From Maniola hyperantus (Eukaryota > Arthropoda > Insecta > Lepidoptera > Nymphalidae): a stretch of 64,000 nucleotides of DNA. The stretch spans positions 11,826,533 through 11,890,532 of the forward strand of contig NC_048542.1 in the NCBI RefSeq assembly GCF_902806685.2, given 5' to 3'. Shown piece by piece: positions 41,604 through 52,651 of the stretch; position 1 is the stretch's first letter; each line of letters starts with the position of its first letter. The translations under genes were made by a program, and so were the position numbers. The notes under the pieces were generated by a model, which made no database searches, had not been told where the DNA came from, and worked only from the letters and a program-made list of their open reading frames with translations.

Positions 41604-41822
41604 CTAGCTGATGCCCGCGACTTCGTCCGGTGGAATTAGGTTTTTTAAAAATCCCGTGGGAACTCTTTGATTTTCCGGGATAAAAAGTAGCCTATGTCAC
41701 CCTCCAGGTATTTATCCATGCAAAAAAACATGTCAATCCGTTGCACCGTTGCGACGTGATTGAAGGACAAACCAACAAACCAATAAACTAACACACTTTC
41801 GCATTTATAATAAGGGTACTGA
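41604..41822 (-). mobile_element. Helitron-like family A, full length
   Basis: CTAG at 41604-41607, CCCGCGACTTCGTCCGGTGG, TTTGATTTTCCGGGATAAAA, TGTCAATCCGTTGCACCGTT, CACTTTCGCATTTATAATAA, GGGTACTGA. It ends next to a long (TATTA)n array. Confidence 0.75.
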
Positions 41823-41912
41823 TTATATTATATTATATTATATTATATTATATTATATTATATTATATTATATTATATTATATTATATTATATTATATTA
41901 TATTATATTATA
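41823..41912. repeat. (TATTA)n microsatellite
   Basis: About 17-18 uninterrupted copies of the 5-base unit TATTA starting directly at the 5' terminus of the minus-strand Helitron-like copy. Confidence 0.9.
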
Positions 41913-42029
41913 TAAGTATATTATTATGTTGCGAATTTGTAAACTGTAGTTAGTGTAGTAAAACTTATAACTCGCTTTAAAAGGATAATGATGATGATGA
42001 TGCTAGTCTATAAATTAAAAAAAAAAACT

Positions 42030-42105
42030 TTATCATCCTCATTATCTCAACCCATTGCCAGCCCACTACTGAGAGCAGGATTCATCTCAGCATGGATCTC
42101 CTGGC
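42030..42105 (-). mobile_element. SINE C 3' fragment
   Basis: CAACCCATTGCCAGCCCACT, ACTGAGAGCAGGATTCATCT, CAGCATGG recall the GGGTTGATC-side of SINE C in antisense. Diverged. Confidence 0.45.
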
Positions 42106-44404
42106 ATGTACCTACCTTTTAATAATATCGTTTTGTAAAAACTTTTTTATACTTAGTATCTGTGATGAGACGCATCCCTCAAGGCTTAAATATTGCGCAA
42201 ACTGAAATAAGTATAAGAACTATAATATGTACAGAAGCTGTGAATTTCTACTTCGAAACTATTTGTTAGTATAAATAGCTAAGAAGAATGCAACTCAATC
42301 TGTCAAAGTAAGTGCCAGCTTTCAGAAGATGGAGCGCTTTAGGGGATTTAAAATCTATTTCATTTTCAAAGCAAAACCTTAGCACAGTGCGGAGCGGTTA
42401 CATTGGGCAGGACTTCGAAATGCATTGTATTTTTGTGGTAGGTACTTCCAAAGGACAAACTTTATTCGAGTCCTATTGCAAAAAGCAGGATTGTGATTTT
42501 ATCAGACCACGTTTATAAGTACGAAGGTTATCCATTTCTTAATTAATTTCAAGCATTTTATACAATGAACCAAAAGACTAATTTGCTATAATCGTCTGAA
42601 ACAGATCAAATCTGTAAGGAGCAACATGCAGCTTACAGATTAAATTATTATTAAGGACAAAAAGAGAGATATCGGCGTGTAACTATTCATCCACTAAACA
42701 ATATACACTACTTGGACTTGTAATATTTCTCAGAAAATATTTTTTTAATAGTAGTATATAGTTAATATTATAACACCTATTCGACAATATAATTTTAACT
42801 CCAGCAAATCAAAGGTCAAAAATTTACTTAGGTTACTCCATCGTTACTCTCAAGTAACTTTCACAATAACTTTTCAATAATTCGGTGTCTTCATTAAAAT
42901 TTACTTACCATTTAATAAAGGGAACAATTTATTTATAGTATGTGACGCAGACGATCTCAAGGCTTGATCATTTGCAGCAAGACAATCAAGTCTGTTATGC
43001 CTGATGTTAATGACAGGGCATCAAGTTACCCCACGTCTTCTTGACATTTTAATTAAAGTCCCCAATAAATAACCAGCCAAAATAACTAGAAGCTATTCAA
43101 GTTAATATTTTCAGAGGCTCATTAAACTCGTTAATTTTCACGAATTCAAATAATATAATACAAATTTTATTTCAGCGCATTGTTTTTTAATCCGAAATAA
43201 CGAGCACAACGATATTGTGTACTAGATATTAATATTTTGCGGCTTGTAATTTTTTATCTGTAAATGAATTTGTTTTTTCGTCTTTTCGCTTCGCTTCCAC
43301 AATCTTGAAATTCTGGTTCCCTGGAATGATTTTACACCAATCCACGACCAGCCAATCTATCAACGTTATTGACGTCTTGTAAATTTTTATGCTAAGGTCT
43401 GGCTAACGACGCCTCGGGCTACGACGTAGCACGACGAGCAACGAGATGTAGCTGCTACGTCCACGGGCTCTCTTTGGAGCTTGCCAGTGATCATGAGTTT
43501 TTCTCGATGCTGTTCGAGTTTTCCTAGAAATGCTCGACTACTTCAGCCACATTTCTAAATATTGATTTTACACTGAGCACAAATGTATTTAAAGTCGCCC
43601 GGGCGTGAAACAGCCTAGCAAGGCGGCGCGGCGTAACGTAAATCATGCCTAATCGTAGCACGCTCAATAATCTAATCAGCTAATGCTGATTGCAAATTAC
43701 AAGGCCGACGACGATTTTTCAGTATTAAAAATGTTAACGAAATACAGATGGCATTATCATTGAATTGTCTTATGCCTTATTGTTGTTAACTCTAAGAGGA
43801 GGCTTCGGTCGTGATTATAGTTACCGACGAAGACAATGGAGTGGCTAACACTACATGGGAAAATTGGGCTCCTCGCTGTAAATGTCCAAAGAAAGCAAGC
43901 TTCCTTTGCGTGATGGTAGACATGAGTTTAAGATAAGTCCTGAAAGGAAGAATTAAAGGCAACAAGGCTCCAGTGGATAAGATTTAGTTACCCGAAAGCA
44001 AGGCGGCTTTAGATAGAGAAGATTTTCGTAAAATAACCACCAAACTTCATGTCTAAGAAGGCACGCAGTGATGATAATGATGATGAAAGCTTATTTTTGA
44101 TTGATATATTGACATATCTTTCCACGTTAGTCCGCTTCCATCTGTCTCCTACGACTACGTAAAATTGCAGTGAAACATAAAAGGGATAACTTGTCATAGA
44201 GTAAAAAAGTACCTTAATAAGTACACATTCCCAGTTCTGAAAATGCATTGCATACAACTTGCAGTAGGTAATGTTCAATCAGCTTGATTCACTCAAAAGC
44301 AATCTGACATTTTCATAATATGCACCTGCTCCGTTGAAAGCTGCATTAGAACGATGCGCGTTTACAAACATTTTACGAAATATATTCATATCCTTATTCA
44401 CTAA
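42106..44404. other. Long unassigned stretch
   Basis: No gene or repeat recognised except GGAGGCTTCGGTCGTGATTA, TAGTTACCGAC near 43798-43830, a diverged piece of SINE O. A GC-rich spot at 43410-43460 contains inverted GACGTAGC...GCTACGTC. Short frames (42312-42518, 44009-44278) lack motifs. Confidence 0.45.
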
Positions 44405-44699
44405 GAGCTAGTGAGGTTCAGACCTTCGTTATTTTATAAAAGCTGAAAGTTTATATGCGCATTGTCCCCAACACAGGAAGAAGCAATCAACGACTATGAA
44501 GTTTGGAACATGGTGGGTTAAGCAGATAACAGGTAGCCAAAGACGTATAAAACCTTTCGTCAAAGTATAAACTTTATTTATTTTTCGGAATAGTATTAGA
44601 ATTCACGTCATGCATTGCGAAACATTTAATATAGTGACAACCCCCTACCAAACACCCTTAAACTTTATACTATAAAGGTGATAATAAAAAGAATGCACG

Positions 44700-44895
44700 A
44701 CTGAGTTTGTTGTGGGCTCTTCTCAGACCTGGGTGCGTTTGTAACACTAGCACTAGTTTTAAGTTCGCGTAAAAATTACCACCTAGTGGTGGTAATTTTT
44801 ACGCGAAATCTCATCGTCATCTTAAAAATCCAACAATCAAACATCAAAATTAGTGTAATTTATTACTTATTTTAAATAAATTATTTGACTTTGAA
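44700..44895 (+). mobile_element. LINE 3' tail inside the foldback
   Basis: TTGTTGTGGGCTCTTCTCAG, ACCTGGGTGCGTTTGTAACA, CTAGTTTTAAGTTCGCG, then AATAAATTATTTGACTTTGA at the end. The words GACTTGGGCGTGTTTGGAAC and ATTATTTGACTTTGA at 16669-16818 belong to the same 3' UTR. Confidence 0.6.
44764..44807. repeat. Perfect 20-bp hairpin in the LINE tail
   Basis: TTCGCGTAAAAATTACCACC, loop TAGT, exact inverse GGTGGTAATTTTTACGCGAA. Confidence 0.92.
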
Positions 44896-45047
44896 TATGT
44901 CTTGGGTTTCCTGTTATCTGCCAAAGCCACCATGATTAACACTTCATAGTCGCTGACCTCCGTCGTTCCTCCCTGCGTTGGGGACAATGCACAGATAAAC
45001 TTTTAGCTTTTATAAAATAACGAAGGTCTGGTCCTCACAGGCTCTCT

Positions 45048-45693
45048 CTCTATTACAAAATACAACTCGCAAATGTTCACTCTGAAGAGAAATTTGCAGT
45101 AAGCGGAGGAAGCTCCAATGTTCCCGTTGCGCGTAACTCTCACAAATTCAAGTGACATTTTCATCTCAGCCCGCGCTGCATAAAGCTGAATTTATTCTGC
45201 AGCTGCAACTAATTATCATTTTATTTCCTTAAAATGTATAGTTAGTAATAATTATGTATGTATATTCTTTATAGCACCACAACACAAAAGTGACAGGTTA
45301 CAAGAATAGATCTTAGAATGTAGGCAAAAAAAAATTTGCAAATCGGTCCAGAACCCTCGAAAAAATTCTGTATACATACATTTAAAAAAAACGAGCCAAA
45401 TTGAGAACCACCTCTTTTTTGGAAGTTATAAAGGCGGTCTTATAGCTAAATAGCGATCTCTTCCAGACAACCTTAACGCTGGAGAGAAAACGAACAAAAT
45501 GGACAGTGGGAGGTGGTGTTTAATATAATAAATCTAAATACTAACAGCTAAATAAACTAAACCATATAATATAATATTAAAATATTAATACACTAATATA
45601 TTATACAAAATAAATATAATAGGCATACACGAGACTACACAGATATAATATATACATATACATATACATATAGATTTAAATAATAAAATGTCG
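45048..45693. other. Unassigned AT-rich sequence
   Basis: Includes ATATACATATACATATAC (about 45650) and an AT-rich stretch that would be the 3' UTR of the minus-strand LINE relic next to it. Confidence 0.4.
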
Positions 45694-45906
45694 TTACTGA
45701 TGATAGCAAAGAGATAGGTAATGATTTTTGAAGTCAATTTTAAATTTATTAAGGGATTCAGCACGATGAATTTGCGAGGGAAGCTCGTTCCATAAACAGG
45801 TAGCCTTGACCGTGAAGGAATTACTAAAGTATTTTATCCGATGTGTCGGTGTCGCTAGAATGAGTTTCCCCGCTGAGCCTAAAACTCTATCTGGTCTTAA
45901 ACTTCT
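45694..45906 (-). pseudogene. LINE ORF C-terminal relic (SFTVKATCLWNELP type)
   Basis: Minus-strand reading from about 45906 to the TAA at 45694-45696 is open for about 70 codons: RSLRPDRVLG, LILATPTHRIKYFSNSFTVK, ATCLWNELPSQIHRAES, LNKFKIDFKNHYL. The order THRxKYFxxSFTVxxxxLWNxLP...SLxxFK is characteristic of the C-terminal part of CR1/Jockey-type non-LTR retrotransposon ORFs, downstream of the reverse transcriptase. A stop lies just upstream and no RT motif follows, so this is a 5'-truncated relic. It is transcriptionally opposite to the 48.7 kb LINE. Confidence 0.75.
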
Positions 45907-46559
45907 TTATTAATACATATTTCACGCTAAAAATGAAATCAGTTTGAAAACATCCGATAACTCGCGAAAGAGAGATTAGGGTATACCCTAAAATCGGAGG
46001 GCTGGCAAAAAAAGTGCTTAACAATACGCCAGGGGGTCGAACCGTAGGATATTGTAATTACGTTCTGGGATATTAATGATAATATAATATATATCTACAT
46101 CGCCATTATGTTTTAGTTTAGGGATGTTTTGGTGAGGACAGTTTCGGGTGAAGGTTCTTCACAAAACAGATTAGATGTTAATAAAGGTTCAACTATGATA
46201 TATCATCGTCTTCCCCTTGAGCCTTTCGGGATCGAAGGCCAGAGCACGCAACGGAATTTCAGTTTCATATAGGTACCTACTTATTACTTAAACTCTGAAG
46301 CAAGAAGGATAATTTATTAGAAGTTTAAAAAAATAAAAAAGTTACTGGCTGAATTTCCGCGCTGGACAGCCAGGCTGACTCTTTGCGCAAAAAATGAGCC
46401 AACCATCTGTCACCAGATGGGGCTGTAAATCGCGGTGAAATGTTTCGTAAATTTTTTTTTAGCAATAACTCCTAGTAGACTCCATGGCCCTATGGCAAAA
46501 GGAATTTTGTAATTAAGACTTTTCCGTTCAGATTTAAGAATATGAATACGTTGTCCGCG
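45907..46559. other. Unassigned sequence
   Basis: May contain decayed LINE sequence on its left; nothing readable. No other feature. Confidence 0.35.
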
Positions 46560-46660
46560 TATTTTATTGCTTAAAACAAACATAACTCCGAAAAGTTAGA
46601 GGTGCGTGCCCGGGATGGAACCTCCGACCCCACAAATAGAATGACCGCAACCTCTGAGCT
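46560..46660 (-). mobile_element. SINE C 5' fragment
   Basis: ATAACTCCGAAAAGTTAGAG, GTGCGTGCCCGGGATGGAAC (decayed B box), CTCCGACCCCACAAATAGAA, CCGCAACCTCTGAGCTTCA. The 3' half is missing. Confidence 0.65.
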
Positions 46661-46671
46661 TCATTTTGAAG

Positions 46672-46828
46672 AAGGCTTTATTATTTATGTCATTCAGATA
46701 CAAGTTAGCCCTTGACTGCAATCTCACCTGGTGGTAAGTGATGATGCAATCTAAAATGGATGCAGGCTAACCTGGAAGGTGTATGGCAGTTTTATTAAAC
46801 CCATACGCCTTTGGATTCCTATGTATGA
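46672..46828 (-). mobile_element. SINE O 3' half
   Basis: Minus-strand copy of the 22640-22808 module: TTATTATTTATGTCATTCAG, ATACAAGTTAGCCCTTGACT, GCAATCTCACCTGGTGGTAA, GTGATGATGCAATCTAAAAT, GGCAGTTTTATTAAACCCAT, ACGCCTTTGG. Confidence 0.75.
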
Positions 46829-48700
46829 TGTAACTCTATTTGCCTACATCGCGTTGCGAATTTATTTTATTTTATTTAAATTCTTCCTTTACTGAAAATT
46901 ATCATGATTCAGATCTGCGATTGAAAAAGACTAGGAGCACAAAATGTAATAAAAGCTTATTAGAAAGTTTAACACTGTCTGATTTTATTGTTATGAGCTT
47001 AACAATCAAACCCCGCTGCCTTTGTAATTATTTATCTTCATATTTATGTTCCGCAAATTAATTCTATACGGGTAGTACACGAAATGATCTGGAGCCGTCC
47101 CAACTTAAATAATTAAACTTTGACCCGACTAAAGCTTTAGATGATGTACGGGGTAGAGGAAGGATTAATATTATTATTATCTTAAGAGCCTACTACCGGC
47201 TAAAGTACCCGTTTGATGAATGTGGAGTATCACATGACTCGGCGAATCTCGCCATATCTGCTAATCATATGAAACCCAACCTATTAATTACTATAATTAC
47301 ACATACCGCTTTGACAATTTGTTTGCTTAATACGGTATTCTACACCAAGCGAGAAATAATCTAAAAATAAATTATATAAACAAGATAGCAATAGCCATAA
47401 CAATAGGGAATCGAAAAATGTTAATTTCAGTTTATAAAATTTCATAATTAATTTTATAGATTTCACTTTTTTATCTGTTCTACAAATATCCAAAACGCAT
47501 GATACCGTAGCCGCAATGTTAATTCCGACTGTGACGTCACATGTATTGAAATTGTGAAATTGTAATGTATTTCACTAAGAAAACACCGTTGGCTTAGAAT
47601 AACAACTCGACCGTTGGTTACCAATCCGTGTGACGTCATAACAGCTCATGAACCTAAAAAGATGACGGGTAGCGTTTTGGTGGCGAAATTTGAAATGCAA
47701 AATTTAAGTACATTTTTATTGATTTAATAAAAAAATTGTAATTTTTTTGGTACCTACTTTATTATTACTTTAGGATTAAATTAAGATACTTTTCAAAAAA
47801 GGGTGAAATACCTTATTATATTTTAACTACAGTGGGTTAAGCATGGAACTGGATCGAAAAATATTTAAGAAATCCCAGCTACCATCCATTGAATTCAACT
47901 TGCTAACCACATGACATAGTAGTTGGTCTCATGTAAACACTTCTGAAATATATAATTTTATTGAACATGAATTGAGCATTTGAACAATTTAGACCAATTA
48001 ATTATTGTTTGCACCTACCATTTTATTCCTTTTTTATTAGCTTCTTGTTCCGGACACAAAATAGATAGTATTTTGTTTCGGGAATATAGGTACTTTAATA
48101 CTGTGAAACATCTAAATCTCCTAACAAATAAATATCCCATACTATTTTTAACCGACTTCATAAGATATTAGATATGGGTGAATTCAATCCAGAGGAAAAA
48201 AATATTAAAGACGGGCTTACCCGGGGCAATTCAGTGCCTTATCGATGTTCTCGAAAATGTTTTCTTGTCCCACATTGCCTACTGGAGGTTGAAGTCACCG
48301 CATCAGCGCTTTTAAGCCTCAAGAGTCAAGTGACGTATGCTTCATTAGGTGAAAGGAAACCTTCGAGATGGCCTATAAAGTGTTTCAGGCGTAGGTTTTA
48401 GCGTAAGGTGTTTTATTAAACGGCGCATATAAATCTTGGGGATGTGTTTTCGTAAGATTTATTGGAGGAGGAAATGTGAAAGTGAATTGTTTTCGTTCTG
48501 TTTATGAATCACTCAGCATAAGTTGTAAGATATTAGTTCTACACTAGGGACCACTTGCGAGTTCGCTCTGCGAAAATATAAACCCTCACTTATCGTCATA
48601 ATTATAGTCATAATTAGGTACATATGAGTATACTTCATGGGAGGACACAACATCATATTATACTCCAGCATTTGTTCAATATGTAAGAAATTATTCAAAA
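46829..48700. other. Long unassigned stretch
   Basis: TGTGACGTCACATG (about 47531) and GTGTGACGTCATAAC (about 47629) are near-inverse words with CRE-like cores about 100 bases apart. Frames at 46840, 47284, 47980 and 48174 have no motifs. No gene is called. Confidence 0.45.
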
Positions 48701-48748
48701 TTATTTAAAATTGTTTGCGTACAAGCAAAGTCTATTCACATAAAGCAG

Positions 48749-50564
48749 AAAATTATTAATTCTAACAATAAAATAAAAACAACTTGAGACATCATTACGG
48801 ATGAAACTGGGAAACATAAAATGGAACACAAGAAATTGGAACTTAAAATTAACAACCATATTATTGATTCCGATTTAGAAATTGCAAAGATATTTGAGGA
48901 CTTTTTCCAAAACATCCCAGTCACCACTACAAGTTCCCTTAACTCGTCGCCAACAGAAGCCTATAATCTTCTCAGGAGCAATGTTTCTGAGTGCAGTGTA
49001 TTATTTAAGTTTGAATACGTTACCCCACATGATATTATTAAAGTATTCAAATCTTTACAATCCAAAAAAACAGGAGACTTATGGGGGATATCAGTAAAAA
49101 TAATCAGCAATATTATTGATATTATTGCTCCGTATCTTGCTCTAATTTTTAATGAGTCTGTAGATTTAGGATGCTTTCCAGATCTTATGAAATGAAGTAA
49201 ACTAATTCCTCTTTTTAAATCGGGCAGTAAAAATGACCCAATCAATTACAGGCCAATATCAATTTTGCCGACTTTTAGCAAGATATTTGAAAAAAATATG
49301 CTCAACCAACTGCTCCGACACTTCAATCTGAATAAATTACTTCACTCTGAGCAGTACGGTTTTACTAAGGGTCGATCAACAATTGATGCGGGCGCAATGC
49401 TTTTAAAGCATATATTCGATGCGTGGGAGAACTCACAGAATGCCATTGGAATTTTCTGTGATTTGTCTAAAGCGTTCGATTGCGTTGAGCACGAGACTCT
49501 TCTAACTAAATTGAGCCACTATGGAATTAAAAACACTGCGCTTAGCCTCATTGCGTCTTATCTGACTGACCGTATACAAACCGTATGTGTAAATGATGTG
49601 AAGTCATCCGGATCACCCTCACTAATGGGCGTTCCTCAAGGCTCTATACTAGGTCCCTTCATGTTCTTGGTATATATAAACGATTTACCATATTTCGTTC
49701 ATGATACTTGCGATATTGTGCTATTTGCAGATGATACGTCCCTAATTTTTAAAGTCGATAGAAATAGAAACAATTTTGACGATGTAAATAATGCCATATC
49801 GCGGGTCACTCATTGGTTTACTGTCAACAATTTACTTTTAAATGCAAAGAAAACCAAGTGTGTTATATTTTCTCTGCCCAATACAAAGGCGACCAAGGAC
49901 ATTAACTTAATGATAAATAATGATATGTTAAAAGTGGAGGAGACCACCGTGTTCCTGGGAACCACGTTAGATGCAAAGCTTCAATGGAACGCCCATATAT
50001 CAACACTTGCTGGTAAACTCAGCTCTGCTGCTTATGCTGTTAGAAAGATTCGACAGGTAACTGACGTGGAAACTGCAAAAATTGTGTATTTTGCCTATTT
50101 CCACAGTATTATGTCTTACGGAGTCTTGCTGTGGGGTAAAGCGGCAGATATTGGGAAAATATTCGTATTACAAAAAAGGGCAATACCTACGTGCAATTTA
50201 TAATTTAAAACCGCGCGATTCCCTACGAGAGATATTTAAGGAAATAGGTATTCTTACAGTAGCTTCCCAATATATTTACAATAATATAATTTTTGTACGA
50301 AAAAACATTCACAGTTACAAAAAAATCAGTGATCTCCATGATAGGCAAACTAGAAACAAAAATAAGCTAGCTACTCCTGCGCTCCGCCTCTGGAAGGTGC
50401 GAAAGTCATTTGTGGGAATGAGTGTAATATTTTATAATAAAATTCCACAAGCAATTTTAGACTTGCCTTTACACAAGTTTAAAAAATGTGTTAAAAGTAT
50501 GCTCCTAAAAAAAGCATATTATACAGTCGCAGACTATGTAAACGATAAAAAAGCTTGGATTTGA
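48749..50564 (+). pseudogene. Reverse transcriptase ORF of the LINE, broken
   Basis: Would copy LINE RNA into DNA at the nicked chromosomal target. The first two sections share a frame: 48749-49195 (the pre-palm region) and 49196-50185. Motifs in the section starting at 49265: EQYGFTKGRST (residues 29-39), motif A FCDLSKAFD with Asp66, motif B GVPQGSILGPF (122-132), YINDLP, motif C FADD (154-157, 49724-49735), then FLGTTLDAKLQW. The palm motifs are all present. Damage: TGA at 48785-48787 and at 49193-49195, both where Trp would fit (TGG to TGA), and an apparent 4-base CCTA insertion at 50186-50189 shifting into the third frame, which runs to TGA at 50562-50564 (ending KKAWI). The copy cannot make an intact enzyme. 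Confidence 0.9.
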
Positions 50565-50762
50565 CTCGCTCCAGCAATGCACGGGGCTGCAATGGCTTGT
50601 ATAGTACGGTATAATAACATTGTAAATTGAAAAATTTAAAAGAGCAACCGCCGAGTTTCTTGCTGGTTCTTCTCGGTAGGAACGGCATTCCGAACCAGTG
50701 GTAAATTAAAACTACCTGACTATTCATAAGCACTTTTAAAAAGTTTACATGAATAAAAAAAC

Positions 50763-50786
50763 ATTCTATTCTATTCTATTCTATTC
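50763..50786 (+). repeat. (ATTCT)n tail of the LINE
   Basis: Nearly five ATTCT units directly after AATAAAAAAAC. The tandem tail marks the 3' end of the insertion. Confidence 0.85.
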
Positions 50787-50787
50787 A

Positions 50788-51140
50788 ATAAGTGTAACAT
50801 CAGAAACAACTGGCTTTATTCGATAAGTTTCAAAGTTAACACAATGACGAAAACTGGAAAAAATACACTATACTTAATGATGAGTTTGTATAAGTTCACA
50901 CTTAAAGCAACACGGTTGAAAATCACGCACTGTCAAGGAACAATGGTGTGTCAATGGTTCTTTACATTCTCGAGTCAGATAAAATGGAGGCACGTACAAG
51001 TCTAGACGACTAACAATTCTTCAACTGGTAAACAAATGTCTGTTCTAATATCGCGATTCAAAGTCAAAATCAAATAACTTATGCAAAGTAGGTATTGTAC
51101 ACTTTTTGACTGTCAATTGTTCGATTTGTAAGATGATGTA
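50788..51140. other. Unassigned sequence between two LINE relics
   Basis: AAGTCAAAATCAAATAACTT, ATGCAAAGTAGG, TACACTTTTTGACTGTCAAT, TGTT (about 51061-51120) looks like an antisense remnant of the TTTGAC-tailed LINE 3' UTR (compare 16740-16810). Otherwise nothing recognised. Confidence 0.4.
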
Positions 51141-51392
51141 GTGGTGTTAATTATTTACGTAAACTTAATTATAGTGCCTTTTGGGGTGGAGACCATGGGT
51201 TCGTGGGGCGAGGATGCTAGATCCTTTTTTAAGGACCTTTCATCCCGTCTCGCGGAATCCACGGGGGACCGGAGGGCTGGCAGTTACCTCGGTCAGCATA
51301 TTAGTCTGGCCATTCAACGAGGTAACGCTGCCAGCGTTCTGGGCACCCTGCCTCGTTGCGGTGGTTTAGATGATATTTTCGATTTGTAATTT
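51141..51392 (+). pseudogene. LINE ORF C-terminal relic (GNAAS type)
   Basis: From about 51174 the frame reads PFGVETMGSWGEDARSFFKD, LSSRLAESTGDRRAGSYLGQ, HISLAIQRGNAASVLGTLPR then CGGLDDIFDL and TAA (51387-51389). The GSWG...GDxRAGSY...RISxAIQRGNAASxLGTLP signature is the conserved end of the long ORF in a group of invertebrate non-LTR retrotransposons. The reading is uninterrupted over about 70 codons, so this copy is younger than the relic at 14400. Only the last part of the ORF and a 3' UTR (to about 51530) are present. Confidence 0.8.
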
Positions 51393-52210
51393 TTATGTTC
51401 TAGAATAAGTTTGGTATTTTTGTTTTTTGTAATTTAATCATAAATCTACTTTTTCGCAGTACTACTTCAAACTTTGAAACATTATTCAAATAATTATTGA
51501 AATAGTAAAATAAATAGAAAAGAAAAGAATTTTATTTCATCGTATCACATATTATTAGCTATAAATTCCTAAGGATCTACCAATCCCTGGTTGTAAAGTT
51601 CAGGAAATATTTAATTACTGCAGTGCGATGAGACATGCGAGCATTAATTTCGCCTGTTATCTAAGGAACTTCGCTGCTGTGATGTGTATGTAAATTGGAA
51701 ATATCGACTTCTATTTTCATTAATATTCATAACAATATGAATGATTCATGTTATGAAATTTGATGCGTGTTAGCCATTAAATTCATAGCGCCTGTAAATT
51801 ACTTTCGCGAAATTCTGCTGGAAAAGGCCATTAGGTAAATGACAGGATGGATGTGTGTGTGAGAGAGCATGTCGTCAGTGTGTCTACGTTAATTTGTGAT
51901 ATGTATGCGTGTGTATTATCAACGAAAATACTTTGACAGTAATTGACGTTGAAAGTTCAATATCGTTGCCGGCTTCAAAATGAATAATTACAATCTGAAT
52001 TGTTTCCTTTTCAAGTCAACCTAGGCTTCAACCGTCAATATCAAAGCTAATTATAATAATAGCTATCAATAATTATTATAATTAACCCAGGAACTTTTTT
52101 AGTTGCTCCCACAAGTGATTCCTATTTACGCAACAGCAGAAGCTCTGTCTTAGGACTATTTCAATTATCATCCTACCGGCAGCTTATTGTCGCAAAATAT
52201 TCGTAAATTA
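51393..52210. other. Unassigned AT-rich sequence
   Basis: The first 130 bases are probably LINE 3' UTR. ATTATAATAATAGCTATCAATAATTATTATAAT (52049-52081) is a locally palindromic AT stretch. No gene. Confidence 0.4.
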
Positions 52211-52424
52211 TCTTAGTATATAAAAGGAAATGGTGACTGACTGACTGACTGATCTATCAACGCACAGCTCAAACTACTGGACGGATCGGGCTATTTGGCA
52301 TGCAGATAGCGATGACGTAAGAATCCACTAAAAAAGGATTTTTAAAAATTCAACCCCTAAGGGGATGAAATAGGGGTTTGAAAATTGTGTAGTCCACGCG
52401 GACGAAGTCACGAGCATAAACTAG
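52211..52424 (+). mobile_element. Helitron-like family B, full length
   Basis: TCTTAGTATATAAAAGGAAA at the start, GACTGACTGACTGACTGATC, AAACTACTGGACGGATCGGG, CAACCCCTAAGGGGATGAAA, CCACGCGGACGAAGTCACGA, and CTAG at 52421-52424 before T. TC start and CTAG/T end are both intact. Confidence 0.78.
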
Positions 52425-52651
52425 TAGTCTATAATCTTCGTCCTTTATCTCTAAAAATAATTCCTAATTAGTAAAAGGAGTATGAAAATCCGACAGTAGT
52501 TTCTAAGATTATTCGAAGCAAACACGAACTCAGCACGGTGGGAATCTTTGATTTTTAATACCTACTTATGTTGTAATTAAAAAAAACTTGTTTATAAACG
52601 ATATGTTGAAGGATCTATTAATTCAAGGAACACGTAGTAACTAAAAGCTAC

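Larger units (their letters stand above)
44405..45047. mobile_element. Large foldback element (about 640 bp) with nested LINE tail
   Basis: Left arm about 44405-44545 and right arm about 44898-45047 are inverted copies. A shared block of over 20 identical bases begins GACCTTCGTTATTTTATAAA (44421 on) and is inverted at 45005-45028. CATTGTCCCCAACACAGGA matches GCGTTGGGGACAATGC inverted; CGACTATGAAGT matches ACTTCATAGTCG; AGCAGATAACAGG matches CCTGTTATCTGCC. There is no coding capacity. The target duplication is not clear. Confidence 0.8.
48700..50787 (+). mobile_element. 5'-truncated Jockey/CR1-type LINE
   Basis: A non-LTR retrotransposon remnant of about 2.1 kb. The body is the reverse transcriptase part of the ORF (see next entry), followed by a 3' UTR containing AGCAACCGCCGAGTTTCTTG, CTGGTTCTTCTCGGTAGG, CATTCCGAACCAGTGGTA and ending in (ATTCT)n at 50763-50786. 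A short tandem-repeat tail rather than poly(A) is seen in CR1-group elements. ORF1 and the endonuclease domain are absent upstream, so the copy is 5'-truncated. The 5' border is uncertain because coding similarity fades above 48749. Confidence 0.85.

Noticed and set aside
41823..41912. CRISPR-like regular repeat
   Set aside because: Uninterrupted 5-bp microsatellite without spacers; the host is a eukaryote.
47531..47645. MITE with TGACGTCA ends
   Set aside because: The two near-inverse words extend only about 14 bases and no flanking duplication is visible.
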